A DNA stretch of 64,000 nt. Source: an uncultured Porphyromonadaceae bacterium. GTDB taxonomy: Bacteria > Bacteroidota > Bacteroidia > Bacteroidales > Muribaculaceae. Numbering within the stretch: the first letter of the stretch is position 1; every line of letters starts with the position of its first letter. The DNA lies in contig CAMNRO010000007.1 of assembly GCA_946553045.1 (NCBI GenBank), positions 24,910-88,909 of the forward strand. Direction: 5' to 3'. This document shows, piece by piece, positions 44,249 to 54,327 of the stretch. The translations under genes were made by a program, and so were the position numbers. The notes below the pieces were generated by a model. That model saw nothing but the letters and a program-made list of their open reading frames with translations, had not been told where the DNA came from and did not search any database.

Positions 44249-46111
44249 ATGAACACAGTTGACCGGATGTATCCGCGTGTTGCCGCATTGATGGCTACCG
44301 TGGTCCTGTTAGGCTCATCGTGTACGTCGGATTGGGGTAGAGTAGACCCTCCCGCAGGTATACAGACTGCGCCGAATCTGGAAAGTGTTGCCACTTTTGA
44401 GTTCGAAGAAGATATGCTCGATCCGCTTATCCTACGGGCTTATGGCAATAACCAAAATCAAGTACCGGCTATCGTTGAAGACGAACTTAAAGGCAAAGTG
44501 CTTGAGCTCAACGACGGATGGGTGGAAATGAACAATCCTCTGACAAACGTAAATTGTGAAAAAGCTGCTTCACTCACATTCTGGATGAAGCAGATTCCTG
44601 CTGTTTCGACCGACGAGGATGGCAATGAAGTGACCGAACCGCAGGACATCGCCAGCCCGCTCTTCATGTTCACTAACGAAAACAGGGTGGGATCGCTCAC
44701 CTTCTCGGCCAACGGCGGTATCGAATACGACGCCCCCGACGGCAAATGGAGTTGCGACAACCCCGCCGACGTGACTACCGGCTATATTCCCGTTGAAGGT
44801 TTCGACGGAAATGGCTGGAACTATGTCGCTCTTACAGTGCGCGAAGACGGCTACGACCTCTTCGTAAACGGTCTAAAGAAGGCTTCGACAGCTGTGGTCG
44901 ATTTCGACTGCAAGCGTCTTGTCGCTTTCATGAACCATGTGGCTACATTCTCTGTCGGCACCGCCGACAACCACGGCCACTGGCTCATAGACGACCTCAA
45001 AATCTACCGCAACGCCCTCACATCGAAAGAGCAGGCCCGTCCGCGCACTTCGTGGGAGAATGTCGGCCCCGAAGGTCCTGTTGTCGACCTCTCCAAGTGG
45101 GTTATGGTCGGTCTCGAAGATAACTCAACCGGTTTCTGGACTGAGTTCTCGCCCTATTTCTCTCTTGCAGGCGACGGCCAGATTCACTATGAATTCTACA
45201 ACTACACCCGCAAAATCAACAACTGGGATAACTGGCTTCTCGTTCTCGCCACTGCCGAACGCGGCGGCGAAGGCTATGTAGAGCATGCCGTAATCCGTGC
45301 CGACAACTTTGGCTGGGCAACCCGCTATGATGCCGGCGACGTTACCTCGAGCTGCGATTTCAACTTCGATACTTTCAAGGAAGACATGGACGGCGCTCTG
45401 GTCAACATCTCAATCGACCGCGTCGGAACCGATGTTGATGTAACCGCTCTTGTTACAACAGCCGCAGGCACTGTATATACATATAAGGTGTCTATAGTCA
45501 ACGTGCCCGAAGGCAACATGACAACATGGCTGCTCTGCGAAGGCTCGCACCTCCTTCTCAACCCCGAAGGCTGCTTCACCGGCACCAAGTATGACGAGCC
45601 CTTCAAATTAGGCGCAGAAGACAACACGACGCCCTGGTGGTCGATGTGGTCGCCCAACAATCTTCTCGTAGGCAACTTCTCGAACTTCGGTTTCGATTTC
45701 ATCAACCACAACTCCGGAACAGGCGGCAACTGGAACAACTGGGTTCTCGTCTGCACAAACGGCAAATATATCGGTGAAGACGGCTATGCCGAAAACTTCG
45801 TGCTCCGCTCCGACGCTTATGGCTGGGGTGCCGGCTGGGATAAGGGCACTGTAACGGCTTCGTTCAACTGGGATACCTATGTGGCCGATATGCACGACGC
45901 CCATTCGCGTATCTATGTGGAGCGCGACGGTAACGACCTTCTTATAGTTGCCCGCCAGACAACCGCTGCCGGAGCTGCTATGCCCGAGTATCGCTTCGAG
46001 ACCACCGTGGAGACACCCGAAATCGGCCTCTTCTTCGTGCTCGACAACAACTGGCTCGAAATCAACAAGGTCGGATTCTTCCCCATGATCAGCATGAATC
46101 CCGAAAACTAA
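44249..46111 (+). CDS. Surface glycan-binding lipoprotein with LamG-like domain and a duplicated module
   Basis: The 620-residue protein has a lipobox LGSSC (Cys25). Residues about 45-260 look like a concanavalin/LamG sandwich (SLTFWMKQIP, WNYVALTVRED, LIDDLKIYRNAL). Residues about 283-445 and 453-612 are two copies of one module: EDNSTGFWTEFSP with NWDNWLLVLAT and IRADNFGWATRYD in the first, EDNTTPWWSMWSP with NWNNWVLVCTN and LRSDAYGWGAGWD in the second. The exposed Trp residues suggest glycan binding. No catalytic residues are visible. As first gene of the SusC/D operon it probably is the surface glycan-binding protein. I do not recognise a named family for the repeated module. Confidence 0.75.
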   Translation: MNTVDRMYPRVAALMATVVLLGSSCTSDWGRVDPPAGIQTAPNLESVATFEFEEDMLDPLILRAYGNNQNQVPAIVEDELKGKVLELNDGWVEMNNPLTNVNCEKAASLTFWMKQIPAVSTDEDGNEVTEPQDIASPLFMFTNENRVGSLTFSANGGIEYDAPDGKWSCDNPADVTTGYIPVEGFDGNGWNYVALTVREDGYDLFVNGLKKASTAVVDFDCKRLVAFMNHVATFSVGTADNHGHWLIDDLKIYRNALTSKEQARPRTSWENVGPEGPVVDLSKWVMVGLEDNSTGFWTEFSPYFSLAGDGQIHYEFYNYTRKINNWDNWLLVLATAERGGEGYVEHAVIRADNFGWATRYDAGDVTSSCDFNFDTFKEDMDGALVNISIDRVGTDVDVTALVTTAAGTVYTYKVSIVNVPEGNMTTWLLCEGSHLLLNPEGCFTGTKYDEPFKLGAEDNTTPWWSMWSPNNLLVGNFSNFGFDFINHNSGTGGNWNNWVLVCTNGKYIGEDGYAENFVLRSDAYGWGAGWDKGTVTASFNWDTYVADMHDAHSRIYVERDGNDLLIVARQTTAAGAAMPEYRFETTVETPEIGLFFVLDNNWLEINKVGFFPMISMNPEN

Positions 46112-46141
46112 AGATAAACCTTAATCACTAATATACCAATC

Positions 46142-49100
46142 ATGAACAATAAACGCAGTACAGCGCGCGGAGGGTGGAGCAACAAGCTCCGCTACCTCCT
46201 GTCGGCACTGGCGCTCCTTGCATTCGGTTTAGGTCTGTCGGCCCAGACCGTGCAGGTGACAGGTACGGTGTACGAACCCAGCGGTGAACCCGTCATCGGC
46301 GCTTCCGTAATAGAGGAAGGTGCCAAGACAGGCACTGTGACCGACCTCGACGGTAATTTCGTGCTTAGAATCAAAGACCCTGCCAAGGCAGTGCTCGTAA
46401 TTTCATATATCGGTTGCGAAACCGTGGTCGAACCTCTCAAAGGCCGCACTCATATCGAAGTGAAGCTTCAGGAAACCAACACCGCCCTCGAAGAAGTGGT
46501 GGTTGTGGGCTACGGTCAGCAGAAAAAGGAATCGGTTGTGGGCGCCATCTCGCAGCTCAAGGCCGACGACCTTCTCGAAACACCCTCGGCAAATATCTCG
46601 CAGGCCATCACCGGTAAGATTCCCGGCGTGATTACCTCGCAGACATCGGGTGCTCCGGGTGCCGACGACGCTTCTATCTTTATCCGCGGTCGTGCAACCT
46701 TCGCCGGCGACGCCCAGCCCCTCGTGCTTGTCGACGGTATCGAGCGTAGCTTCTCGCAGATTGCCCCCGACGACATCGAGACCATCTCGGTCCTCAAGGA
46801 CGCTTCGGCGACCGCCGTCTACGGTGTGCGCGGTGCAAACGGCGTCATGCTCATCACCACCAAGCGCGGTAAGGAGCAGAAACCCGTGGTTTCGCTCACC
46901 GCCAACTGGCAGTGGCAGAGCCCGACCCGCAAAGACTCCTATCTCGACTCCTACAACAGCGTAAGCCTCCTCGAAGAAGCCCTCGCCAACGACGGTCTTC
47001 CCTCGCAGTATTCGGCTTCCGACCTCGAAATGTACAAGAAATCTTCGGCCGGCCAGCTCAGCGGCGTCGATGCTCTTCTTTACCCCAATGTTGACTGGTA
47101 CGACGAAATCCTTCGCTCGTCTGCTCCCGCACAGCGCTACAATGCCAACGTGCGCGGCGGTACGAAGCGCATGCGCTACTATGCTTCGCTCGAATACTAC
47201 AACCAGGAATCGCTCTTCAAGAACCTCTCGAACGACCCCTACGGCAACAATTCGTCGCAGAGCTACAAGCGCTACGGTTTCCGCGCCAATGCCGACTTCT
47301 TCCTCACCAAGGACCTTACCGTAATGGTTAACTTCGGCACCCGCTTTGAGGAACGCCGCGGTCCTAACTCGCGCGAAGAGGCCAATTACTCAAACATCTT
47401 CTATCAGCTCAACCACACTCCGGGCTGGATTTTCCCCGTATCCTACCAGGTGCAGAACGGCGACGAAATGAAGACCCTCTATGGCGGCTCGTCGCAGTAT
47501 CAGAGCAACGTTTACGCAACTCTTGCCGAATCTGGCTACTACAAGGGCACCAACACCGTCAACGAGACCAACCTCATCGCCGAGTACAAGATGGACTGGC
47601 TCACCGAAGGTCTCTCGGCTAAGGCTCAGGCTTCGTTCGACTACGAGAACTACCACCGCAACCTCTACAGCAAGACTTTTGCAACATATGAGCTCAACGA
47701 CCGTGCAAACTACGAGTCGATCGACGCTTACAACAAGTTCAACACCGACGGCACTCTCGGTGCTTCGGCCGACCACTTCACCGTCTACAAGCTCTATCTT
47801 GAGGCCCAGCTGAACTACCGCCGCACCTTCGGCAAGCACGAAGTGACCGCAATGGCTCTCTACATGCAGAACGACTATCGCTATAACTCCGACCTCGCAC
47901 AGCGCTACCAGGGTATCGTCGGCCGTGCCACATATGCCTACGACGGCAAGTATCTCGCCGAGTTCAACGCCGGCTACAACGGCTCCGAAAACTTCCAGAA
48001 AGGCAAGCGATTCGGTTTCTTCCCCTCGTTCTCGCTCGGCTGGCGTATCTCCGAAGAGCAGTTCATGGCCGGAACTCGCGGCTGGCTCTCGAACCTCAAG
48101 CTGCGCGGCTCTTATGGTCAGGTAGGTAACGACATCTATAGTATCAACGGTGTCCGTCAGCGCTTCCTCTATGAACAGAAGTGGACTCAGCTCGGCAACG
48201 ACTACTACTTCGGTATCAACGGTCAGGACGGTATCTTCGAGCAGCAGTATCCTAACTACGGTGTAACCTGGGAACGTGCCCATAAGTACAACCTCGGTCT
48301 CGAATACGGCTTCCTCAACAGCCGCCTCAGCGGAAATCTCGACCTCTTCTACGAAAGCCGCAACAACATTCTCACCGAATTCCTCACACGCCCCTGGTGG
48401 TTCGGTGTGACTTCGGCTGCCGGCAACCTCGGCAAGACCACCAACAAAGGTTTTGAAATCGAGCTTCACTGGAACGACGCCATCGGAAAAGATTTCAACT
48501 ACAATATCAGCGCCACCTTCTCTCATGCCAAAAACAAGATTACCGCTATGGACGAACCTGCAGGCAAGACCGGCTATCGCAAGCGCGAGGGTCATTCTAT
48601 CGGCCAGTACTTCGGTCTGGTTGCCGACGGTTTCGTGACATCTGCAGACCTCGCCGACCCCAACTTCCCCAAATCGACCTTCGGCGATGTCAAAGTGGGC
48701 GACCTCAAGTACCGCGATATGAACGGCGACGGTTTCATCGACGACCGCGACGAGACTTTCATCGGTCTCAGCGACCTTCCCGAAAACACCTATGCCATCT
48801 CTCTGGGCGCGAACTGGAAAGGATTCGGACTCAGCGTGATGTTCCAGGGTGTCGACCATGTGAGCCGCTATTATGACGCCGAGGCCATGTATGCCTTCGT
48901 TGCCGGCGGTAAAGTGAAAGAGCACCATCTCGACCGCTGGAATCCTGCGGTTTCCGAGGCTCAGAACCTTGCCAACGCCAAATATCCTCTGCTGCACTAC
49001 GACAGCTATGGCAACCACAACCAGCGTCAGAACTCCTTCTTCCTCAGGAACGGCGCTTTCTGCCGCCTCAAGAATGTGGAACTCAGCTACAGTCTTCCCC

Positions 49101-49267
49101 TCAAATGGATCAAACATGTGTGGATGAGCCAGTGCCGCTTCTATGTCAACGCCAACAACCTCATCACATGGGATCACCTCGACGGTCTCACCGACCCCGA
49201 AAACAACGGTTCGAACAAATATCCTATCTGCAAGACCGTGAATGTAGGTGTAAGCATCCAATTCTAA
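46142..49267 (+). CDS. SusC/RagA-type TonB-dependent transporter, first pair
   Basis: The 1041-residue outer-membrane barrel imports oligosaccharides with energy from TonB. After a signal peptide (ending near GLSAQ) comes a carboxypeptidase-regulatory-like domain (VTGTVYEPSGEPVIGA), the TonB-box region EEVVVVGYG (about residue 117), the plug domain with VLVDGIERSF and VLKDASATAVYG (about 120-240), and a 22-strand barrel ending in VGVSIQF with the terminal Phe required by BAM. It partners the SusD gene 15 bases downstream. Codon use is strongly C-ending, suggesting high expression. Confidence 0.96.
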   Translation: MNNKRSTARGGWSNKLRYLLSALALLAFGLGLSAQTVQVTGTVYEPSGEPVIGASVIEEGAKTGTVTDLDGNFVLRIKDPAKAVLVISYIGCETVVEPLKGRTHIEVKLQETNTALEEVVVVGYGQQKKESVVGAISQLKADDLLETPSANISQAITGKIPGVITSQTSGAPGADDASIFIRGRATFAGDAQPLVLVDGIERSFSQIAPDDIETISVLKDASATAVYGVRGANGVMLITTKRGKEQKPVVSLTANWQWQSPTRKDSYLDSYNSVSLLEEALANDGLPSQYSASDLEMYKKSSAGQLSGVDALLYPNVDWYDEILRSSAPAQRYNANVRGGTKRMRYYASLEYYNQESLFKNLSNDPYGNNSSQSYKRYGFRANADFFLTKDLTVMVNFGTRFEERRGPNSREEANYSNIFYQLNHTPGWIFPVSYQVQNGDEMKTLYGGSSQYQSNVYATLAESGYYKGTNTVNETNLIAEYKMDWLTEGLSAKAQASFDYENYHRNLYSKTFATYELNDRANYESIDAYNKFNTDGTLGASADHFTVYKLYLEAQLNYRRTFGKHEVTAMALYMQNDYRYNSDLAQRYQGIVGRATYAYDGKYLAEFNAGYNGSENFQKGKRFGFFPSFSLGWRISEEQFMAGTRGWLSNLKLRGSYGQVGNDIYSINGVRQRFLYEQKWTQLGNDYYFGINGQDGIFEQQYPNYGVTWERAHKYNLGLEYGFLNSRLSGNLDLFYESRNNILTEFLTRPWWFGVTSAAGNLGKTTNKGFEIELHWNDAIGKDFNYNISATFSHAKNKITAMDEPAGKTGYRKREGHSIGQYFGLVADGFVTSADLADPNFPKSTFGDVKVGDLKYRDMNGDGFIDDRDETFIGLSDLPENTYAISLGANWKGFGLSVMFQGVDHVSRYYDAEAMYAFVAGGKVKEHHLDRWNPAVSEAQNLANAKYPLLHYDSYGNHNQRQNSFFLRNGAFCRLKNVELSYSLPLKWIKHVWMSQCRFYVNANNLITWDHLDGLTDPENNGSNKYPICKTVNVGVSIQF

Positions 49268-49282
49268 AACCAGGAAACTATC

Positions 49283-51049
49283 ATGAATAAATTCATTCAG
49301 CATACAATAGCGGCCTCCATGGCAATACTCGCCATGGGAGCCACCGGTTGCAGCGACTTCCTCGACAAACAGCCCTCCAACGAGCTCGACGAGAACAAGA
49401 CATACGCCGACTGGAAGATGTTCGAGGCTTTCCATGTTGATACCTACAACTTCCTCCTTCATGGCGCCAACCGAATCAACGGTTCGTGGCTCGACGCCGC
49501 AACCGACCTTGCCGAGACCTCGTTCTCGACAGGCGGCACGCTCACGACCTTCAATATCGGCAACTACTACGGCTCTGCCGGTGCGGCCGAACTGACTTCG
49601 GTCTGGGAATCGCGCTATCGCGGTATCCGCAAGTGCAACCGTGTAATCAACGATATGGACCGTGTGCCCTTCGACGTCACCATGAGCGAAGACGAAAACA
49701 AGGCCATCCGTGCTACCTACAAGGCAGAAGCCCGCACATTCCGTGCCTGGTTCTACTGGGAGCTGTTCCTGCGCTATGGTCCGCTGCCTATTGTCAAGGA
49801 AGTGCTTGATCCCGCTAAAGACGATATGATAAGCCCCTACAAGAAGCGTCCTACCGTCAAGGAATATGTTGTAGACTTTATACTCAACGAGCTCAAGGAA
49901 TCCGAAGCCGATCTGCTCACCTACGACCAGGCCTGGAGCAGCAACCGCATCGGACGCCTCTCGCAGCCTATGTCGAGAGCGCTGCAGTGCCGTATTCTTC
50001 TCTATATGGCCTCGCCCCGTTACGACGGCCAGACCGACATCACATGGAAAGACGCTGCCGACGCCTCCAAGGAGTTCATGAACCTCTATGGCGACAAATT
50101 CGGCCTCTTTGCCGAAGAAAACATGTCGCCGGCCGAAAACTATGCCAACGCTCTTCTGCGAACACAGTACACCGGCAACAACAACGAGGTGATTTTCTTC
50201 CGTAACGACGTTGTAATCAACTGGGGCGGTATCGTGCAGGATACCCCCGTAGGTGAAGGCGGCAACGGCGGCAACTGCCCCTCGCAGAACCTTGTCGACA
50301 TGTACGACATGGCCGACGGTTCTTCGCCTTTCGCTTCCTATGACGTCACTGGCGCTCCCGTATATAACAATGGTGTGCCTGCCGTGAACACTGCCAGCGG
50401 CTACAACGACGCTGACATGTGGACCGGCCGCGACCCCCGTCTGGATGCTACCGTGCTCTATCAGGGCCAGCCCTGGGGCACAATGCGCGTGGGCGCCACC
50501 ATCGACGTTCGTCCCGGCATGGCCGACAATCCTGTCGGCAACGCCAACTCGACTCCGACCGGCTACTACATGCGCAAGTATATCCCCGCTTCGATTCTTG
50601 CCTCCAACCACGCCGGTACTGCCTACCGTCTGTGGACAATTATCCGCTACGCCGAAATTCTCCTGAACTATGCCGAAGCGCTCAACGAAGTGCAGGGCCC
50701 CTGTCAGGAGGTATATGATATGCTCGATAAGGTTCGTGGCCGCGCCGGTATCGCCGGCAGTGTGGCAGACCGTGCCGATCTCAAGAGCAAGGAAGCCATG
50801 CGCAACTTTATCCACAAGGAACGCACCGTCGAATTCGCATTCGAGGAACACCGCTCATGGGATGTGCGCCGTTGGAACTGCGCTGTCGAAGCCCTCGCCC
50901 GTCCTATCTATGGTGTGAATGTGGCTATGGACGGCACCGTAACCCGCAAGGTGGCACAGACCCGCGTGTTCGAGCCTCACATGTATCTCTATCCTATCCC
51001 CGAAGAAGAGGTGTGGAAGACTGAAATTGAAAACAATCCCGGCTGGTGA
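49283..51049 (+). CDS. SusD/RagB-type surface lipoprotein, first pair
   Basis: SusD-like proteins form the lid over their SusC barrel and bind glycan at the surface. The 588-residue protein has lipobox GATGC (Cys about 23) and the mature start SDFLDKQPSNEL, RGIRKCNRVINDMD, the TPR-containing fold, and the C-terminal RYAEILLNYAEALNE and VEFAFEEHRSWDVRRW, the RagB/SusD signatures. It lies between the first SusC and the second SusC, whose ATG is 30 bases away. Confidence 0.96.
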   Translation: MNKFIQHTIAASMAILAMGATGCSDFLDKQPSNELDENKTYADWKMFEAFHVDTYNFLLHGANRINGSWLDAATDLAETSFSTGGTLTTFNIGNYYGSAGAAELTSVWESRYRGIRKCNRVINDMDRVPFDVTMSEDENKAIRATYKAEARTFRAWFYWELFLRYGPLPIVKEVLDPAKDDMISPYKKRPTVKEYVVDFILNELKESEADLLTYDQAWSSNRIGRLSQPMSRALQCRILLYMASPRYDGQTDITWKDAADASKEFMNLYGDKFGLFAEENMSPAENYANALLRTQYTGNNNEVIFFRNDVVINWGGIVQDTPVGEGGNGGNCPSQNLVDMYDMADGSSPFASYDVTGAPVYNNGVPAVNTASGYNDADMWTGRDPRLDATVLYQGQPWGTMRVGATIDVRPGMADNPVGNANSTPTGYYMRKYIPASILASNHAGTAYRLWTIIRYAEILLNYAEALNEVQGPCQEVYDMLDKVRGRAGIAGSVADRADLKSKEAMRNFIHKERTVEFAFEEHRSWDVRRWNCAVEALARPIYGVNVAMDGTVTRKVAQTRVFEPHMYLYPIPEEEVWKTEIENNPGW

Positions 51050-51078
51050 TTCATCTCGCCAATAATCTAAAACCAGTT

Positions 51079-54000
51079 ATGAACACAATCATAAAACATT
51101 TCTCAGTGTCGGTGCGCCTGATAGCGGCCGTCCTGTTGCTCGCATGCTCGTTTTCGCTTCGGGCTGCCGGCGAGCATGAAATCAAAGGCCGTGTGGTTGA
51201 TCCCGACGGCAAGCCTATCCCCGGCGCTGTTGTCAACGTCGCCGAGCAGAGCAAAATAGTCCTTACCGACGCCGATGGTGCCTTTACTCTCGTCGGAGCA
51301 ATGCCCGAAGACGAGGTAAATGCTTCGTGCACCGGCTATAAGACAAGTGTCGTTCCCGTAGAGAGCGTAAACGAGTTCCTCGTCATCACCCTCGACCCCG
51401 ACAACGACCCCTATGCCCACGAAATGGCGCTCGCTTTCACTGAAAAGCCCAAAAAGACCGTCATCGAAGGCACATCGACCGTTACCGGTACTGAACTTCA
51501 GCGTTATCCTATCACCGTGCTCCAGAATGCCTTCAGCTCCACCGTCAACGGTGTGCAGACCTACGAGGCTTCGTCGGAACCCGGCTGGGCCGAGACCAAA
51601 CTCTATATCCGCGGTCTCCGTACGCTCAACGCTTCCGCCCGTAATCCTATCTTCATCGTCGACAATGTGGAGCGCGACATCTCGTTCCTCGACGCATTCC
51701 CCATCGAGACCGTGACAATCCTCAAGGATGCCGCCGCAACTGCCATCTACGGTATGCGCGGAGCAAACGGTGTCGTTCTTGTCACAACGAAGCGTGGCCA
51801 GGCCGGCAAAACCAACATTGAGTTCACACAGGAAGTAGGCTGGCAGCAGCTCACCAATACTGTAGAGAACCAGAACTCTTATAACATCGCTCTCACACGT
51901 AACCGTGCACGCTATCTCGACGGCAACGACCCTCTCTACACTCCCGACCAGATTGAAAAGTACCGTCGTGTCAGCAACGGCGAGACTCTCGAAGGCATGG
52001 ACCGCTACCGTTACTTCAACACCAACTGGTTCGACGTCCTCTACCGCGACACCGCTCCCGTTATCAAGACTAACTTCCAGATTTCGGGTGGTAACAACCG
52101 CGCACGCTACTATGTATCGTTCTCTTATCTCCGCCAGGAGGGTATGTGGAGCGACGAAGGCACTTCAATCAACAAAAACTTCGACTCCCAGCACAAACTC
52201 AACCGCTGGAACCTCCGTTCCAACCTTGACATAAACGTGAACAAGTACCTCCGCGTTGGTCTCGACCTCGGCGGCCGTATCGACAACATTATTCAGCCTA
52301 CTGCTTCGGTGTTCAACCTCACCACTTTCGGTGCTGTAGAGGCCGACCCCATGCACCCTGTCTACTGTCCGAACGGCGAAATTTACTCCGAAGCCGGTAC
52401 CGGTACAGTCAACCCGCTGCTCCAGCTCGGTGCCTCAGGCCAGGAAAAGAACCGTCGCCGCTCGCTCTATTCGACTCTTACCGTTAACGGCGACCTCAGC
52501 CCCATCACCAAGGGTCTCGGCGCTGAAATCGTGGTGTCGTTCGATGCTTACGACGGATATGAATCGACCCAGACCAACAGCATTAATGCTTATACCTACG
52601 ACTACACCAACATGTCGGTGACCGACCCCTCGCAGTTCACATATAACCGTACATATTCCTATCAGGAACTGACCAACCCCTCGGTTAACGAACGCGACAA
52701 CTCCTGGACACTCAACCTCCGCGGCGGTTTGAGCTACAAACGTCTCTTCGGCAAGCACGATGTGGAAGCCCGCGCATTTGTCCGCGCATATCAGAAACGA
52801 AACAACAAGGGCCCGCACTCTGCCGTATGGTACAATCTCTCGTCCGACCGCTATCTGAGCTACAACGGCCTTCTCAATTATATCTTCGACCGTCGCTATG
52901 TCCTCAGCGGAAGTATATCCTATATGGGTAACGATAACTTCGCTCCCGGCAACCGCTGGGGCACATTCTGGAGCGTGGGTGCCGGCTGGGTTCTCTCGGA
53001 AGAAAGCTGGCTCCAGGATCACAACGTGAATCTGCTCAAGCTACGTGCCAACTACGGTAAGACTGGTATGAGCGATACCGGCGCTGGCCGCTATCCTTAT
53101 CAGTCGATTTTCCAGGCCGGTGGCGACTATAGCTTCGGTTTTAATGCCACAAACGTTCCCGGCTACCGCGAACAGCAGGCCGGCAACATCAACAGCAAGT
53201 GGGAAATCTCGAAAATGCTCAACGTCGGTCTCGACTGGGGCTTCTTCGACAACCGACTCTACGGTAATTTCGACGTCTGGAAAGAATGGCGCAGCAACAT
53301 GCTCGTAGAGCGCTCCACAATTCCCTCGATGCTCGGTATCGCTTATGCCAAAGACTCCTACGGAAAGGTTGAATCGAAAGGTTTCGAACTCACCATCGGC
53401 CACACCAACAAGCTCGGCGATTTCGAATACTCTATCGAAGGTCTTCTGTCGTACAACACCAACAAGGTGACTGAAATGGACGAAATTGAACCCTCGGTGC
53501 CCTGGCAGCGCAAGACAGGCGGCCGTATCCGTCAGTACGAAAGCCTCCAGCAGATTTATGAATCGGAAAACCGCGACGTTGTCGGCGGCTGGAATGCTTA
53601 TCGCTGGGTACAGTGGGCTTCCGACCCCAACCTCATCGCAACCTCGCAGGCCGACGCTATCGCTCACCCCGAAAAGTATCCCTACAACACCTTCTCGGGC
53701 GGCAAGCAGAAACTCGGTACCGCTGTGTTCCGCGACCTCAACGGCGACCGCCAGATTGACTCGCGCGACATGGAGCCCTACGGCTACACCATGCTCCCTG
53801 ACCTGACACCCTCGCTCTCTCTCTGGGCAAGCTACAAAGGTTTCGACGTCCGCGTGGTCGGCACCGCCTACCTCAAGCGTTCGGTATTCCTCGCTCCGTC
53901 GATGACATTCTCGCAGTGGGGACACAACAACGCCACTCATGCCGTTGTCGATGCATGGGGATATTACACCGACGACCCCAACGATCCCCGCAACGTGAAT

Positions 54001-54312
54001 GCCAAATACCCCCGTATCAGCTACACGTTCAACGCCGAGGATTCTAACCGCGACAACCAGTCGGACCGCAATGACCGCTGGATCGTAAACGGCGATTATT
54101 TCTCGCTCCGCAACGTGGAAATCGGTTACTCTCTGCCCGAAAAGCTTATTGCAAAGGCTTATATGACAAAATGCCGTTTCTACTTCAGCGGTTATAACCT
54201 CGCAACCTGGAGCCATCTTCCCAAGGGTATGGACCCCGAACGTCCGATGGGATATTGCTGGTGGTATCCGAAAACCCGAATTTTCTCTTTCGGTCTTAAC
54301 CTTTCATTCTAA
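51079..54312 (+). CDS. SusC/RagA-type TonB-dependent transporter, second pair
   Basis: The 1077-residue protein has a signal peptide (ending near LRAAG), a carboxypeptidase-regulatory-like domain (IKGRVVDPDGKPIPGA), the plug (FIVDNVERDISF, ILKDAAATAIYG) and a barrel ending in FGLNLSF. Unlike its upstream counterpart it has no EEVVVVGYG-type TonB-box segment; instead ALAFTEKPKKTVIEG precedes the plug. I start at ATG 51079, which gives a normal signal peptide; an ATG at 51046 overlaps the SusD stop. The second transporter may take oligosaccharides of different length or branching. Confidence 0.95.
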   Translation: MNTIIKHFSVSVRLIAAVLLLACSFSLRAAGEHEIKGRVVDPDGKPIPGAVVNVAEQSKIVLTDADGAFTLVGAMPEDEVNASCTGYKTSVVPVESVNEFLVITLDPDNDPYAHEMALAFTEKPKKTVIEGTSTVTGTELQRYPITVLQNAFSSTVNGVQTYEASSEPGWAETKLYIRGLRTLNASARNPIFIVDNVERDISFLDAFPIETVTILKDAAATAIYGMRGANGVVLVTTKRGQAGKTNIEFTQEVGWQQLTNTVENQNSYNIALTRNRARYLDGNDPLYTPDQIEKYRRVSNGETLEGMDRYRYFNTNWFDVLYRDTAPVIKTNFQISGGNNRARYYVSFSYLRQEGMWSDEGTSINKNFDSQHKLNRWNLRSNLDINVNKYLRVGLDLGGRIDNIIQPTASVFNLTTFGAVEADPMHPVYCPNGEIYSEAGTGTVNPLLQLGASGQEKNRRRSLYSTLTVNGDLSPITKGLGAEIVVSFDAYDGYESTQTNSINAYTYDYTNMSVTDPSQFTYNRTYSYQELTNPSVNERDNSWTLNLRGGLSYKRLFGKHDVEARAFVRAYQKRNNKGPHSAVWYNLSSDRYLSYNGLLNYIFDRRYVLSGSISYMGNDNFAPGNRWGTFWSVGAGWVLSEESWLQDHNVNLLKLRANYGKTGMSDTGAGRYPYQSIFQAGGDYSFGFNATNVPGYREQQAGNINSKWEISKMLNVGLDWGFFDNRLYGNFDVWKEWRSNMLVERSTIPSMLGIAYAKDSYGKVESKGFELTIGHTNKLGDFEYSIEGLLSYNTNKVTEMDEIEPSVPWQRKTGGRIRQYESLQQIYESENRDVVGGWNAYRWVQWASDPNLIATSQADAIAHPEKYPYNTFSGGKQKLGTAVFRDLNGDRQIDSRDMEPYGYTMLPDLTPSLSLWASYKGFDVRVVGTAYLKRSVFLAPSMTFSQWGHNNATHAVVDAWGYYTDDPNDPRNVNAKYPRISYTFNAEDSNRDNQSDRNDRWIVNGDYFSLRNVEIGYSLPEKLIAKAYMTKCRFYFSGYNLATWSHLPKGMDPERPMGYCWWYPKTRIFSFGLNLSF

Positions 54313-54327
54313 TAGCGAATCAACGAT

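Noticed and set aside
47390..50851. A 1153-codon open frame on the minus strand across SusC and SusD
   Set aside because: It lies antisense to two unmistakable genes. Their C-ending codon bias removes stop codons from the opposite frame, and the translation shows no domain or signal peptide.
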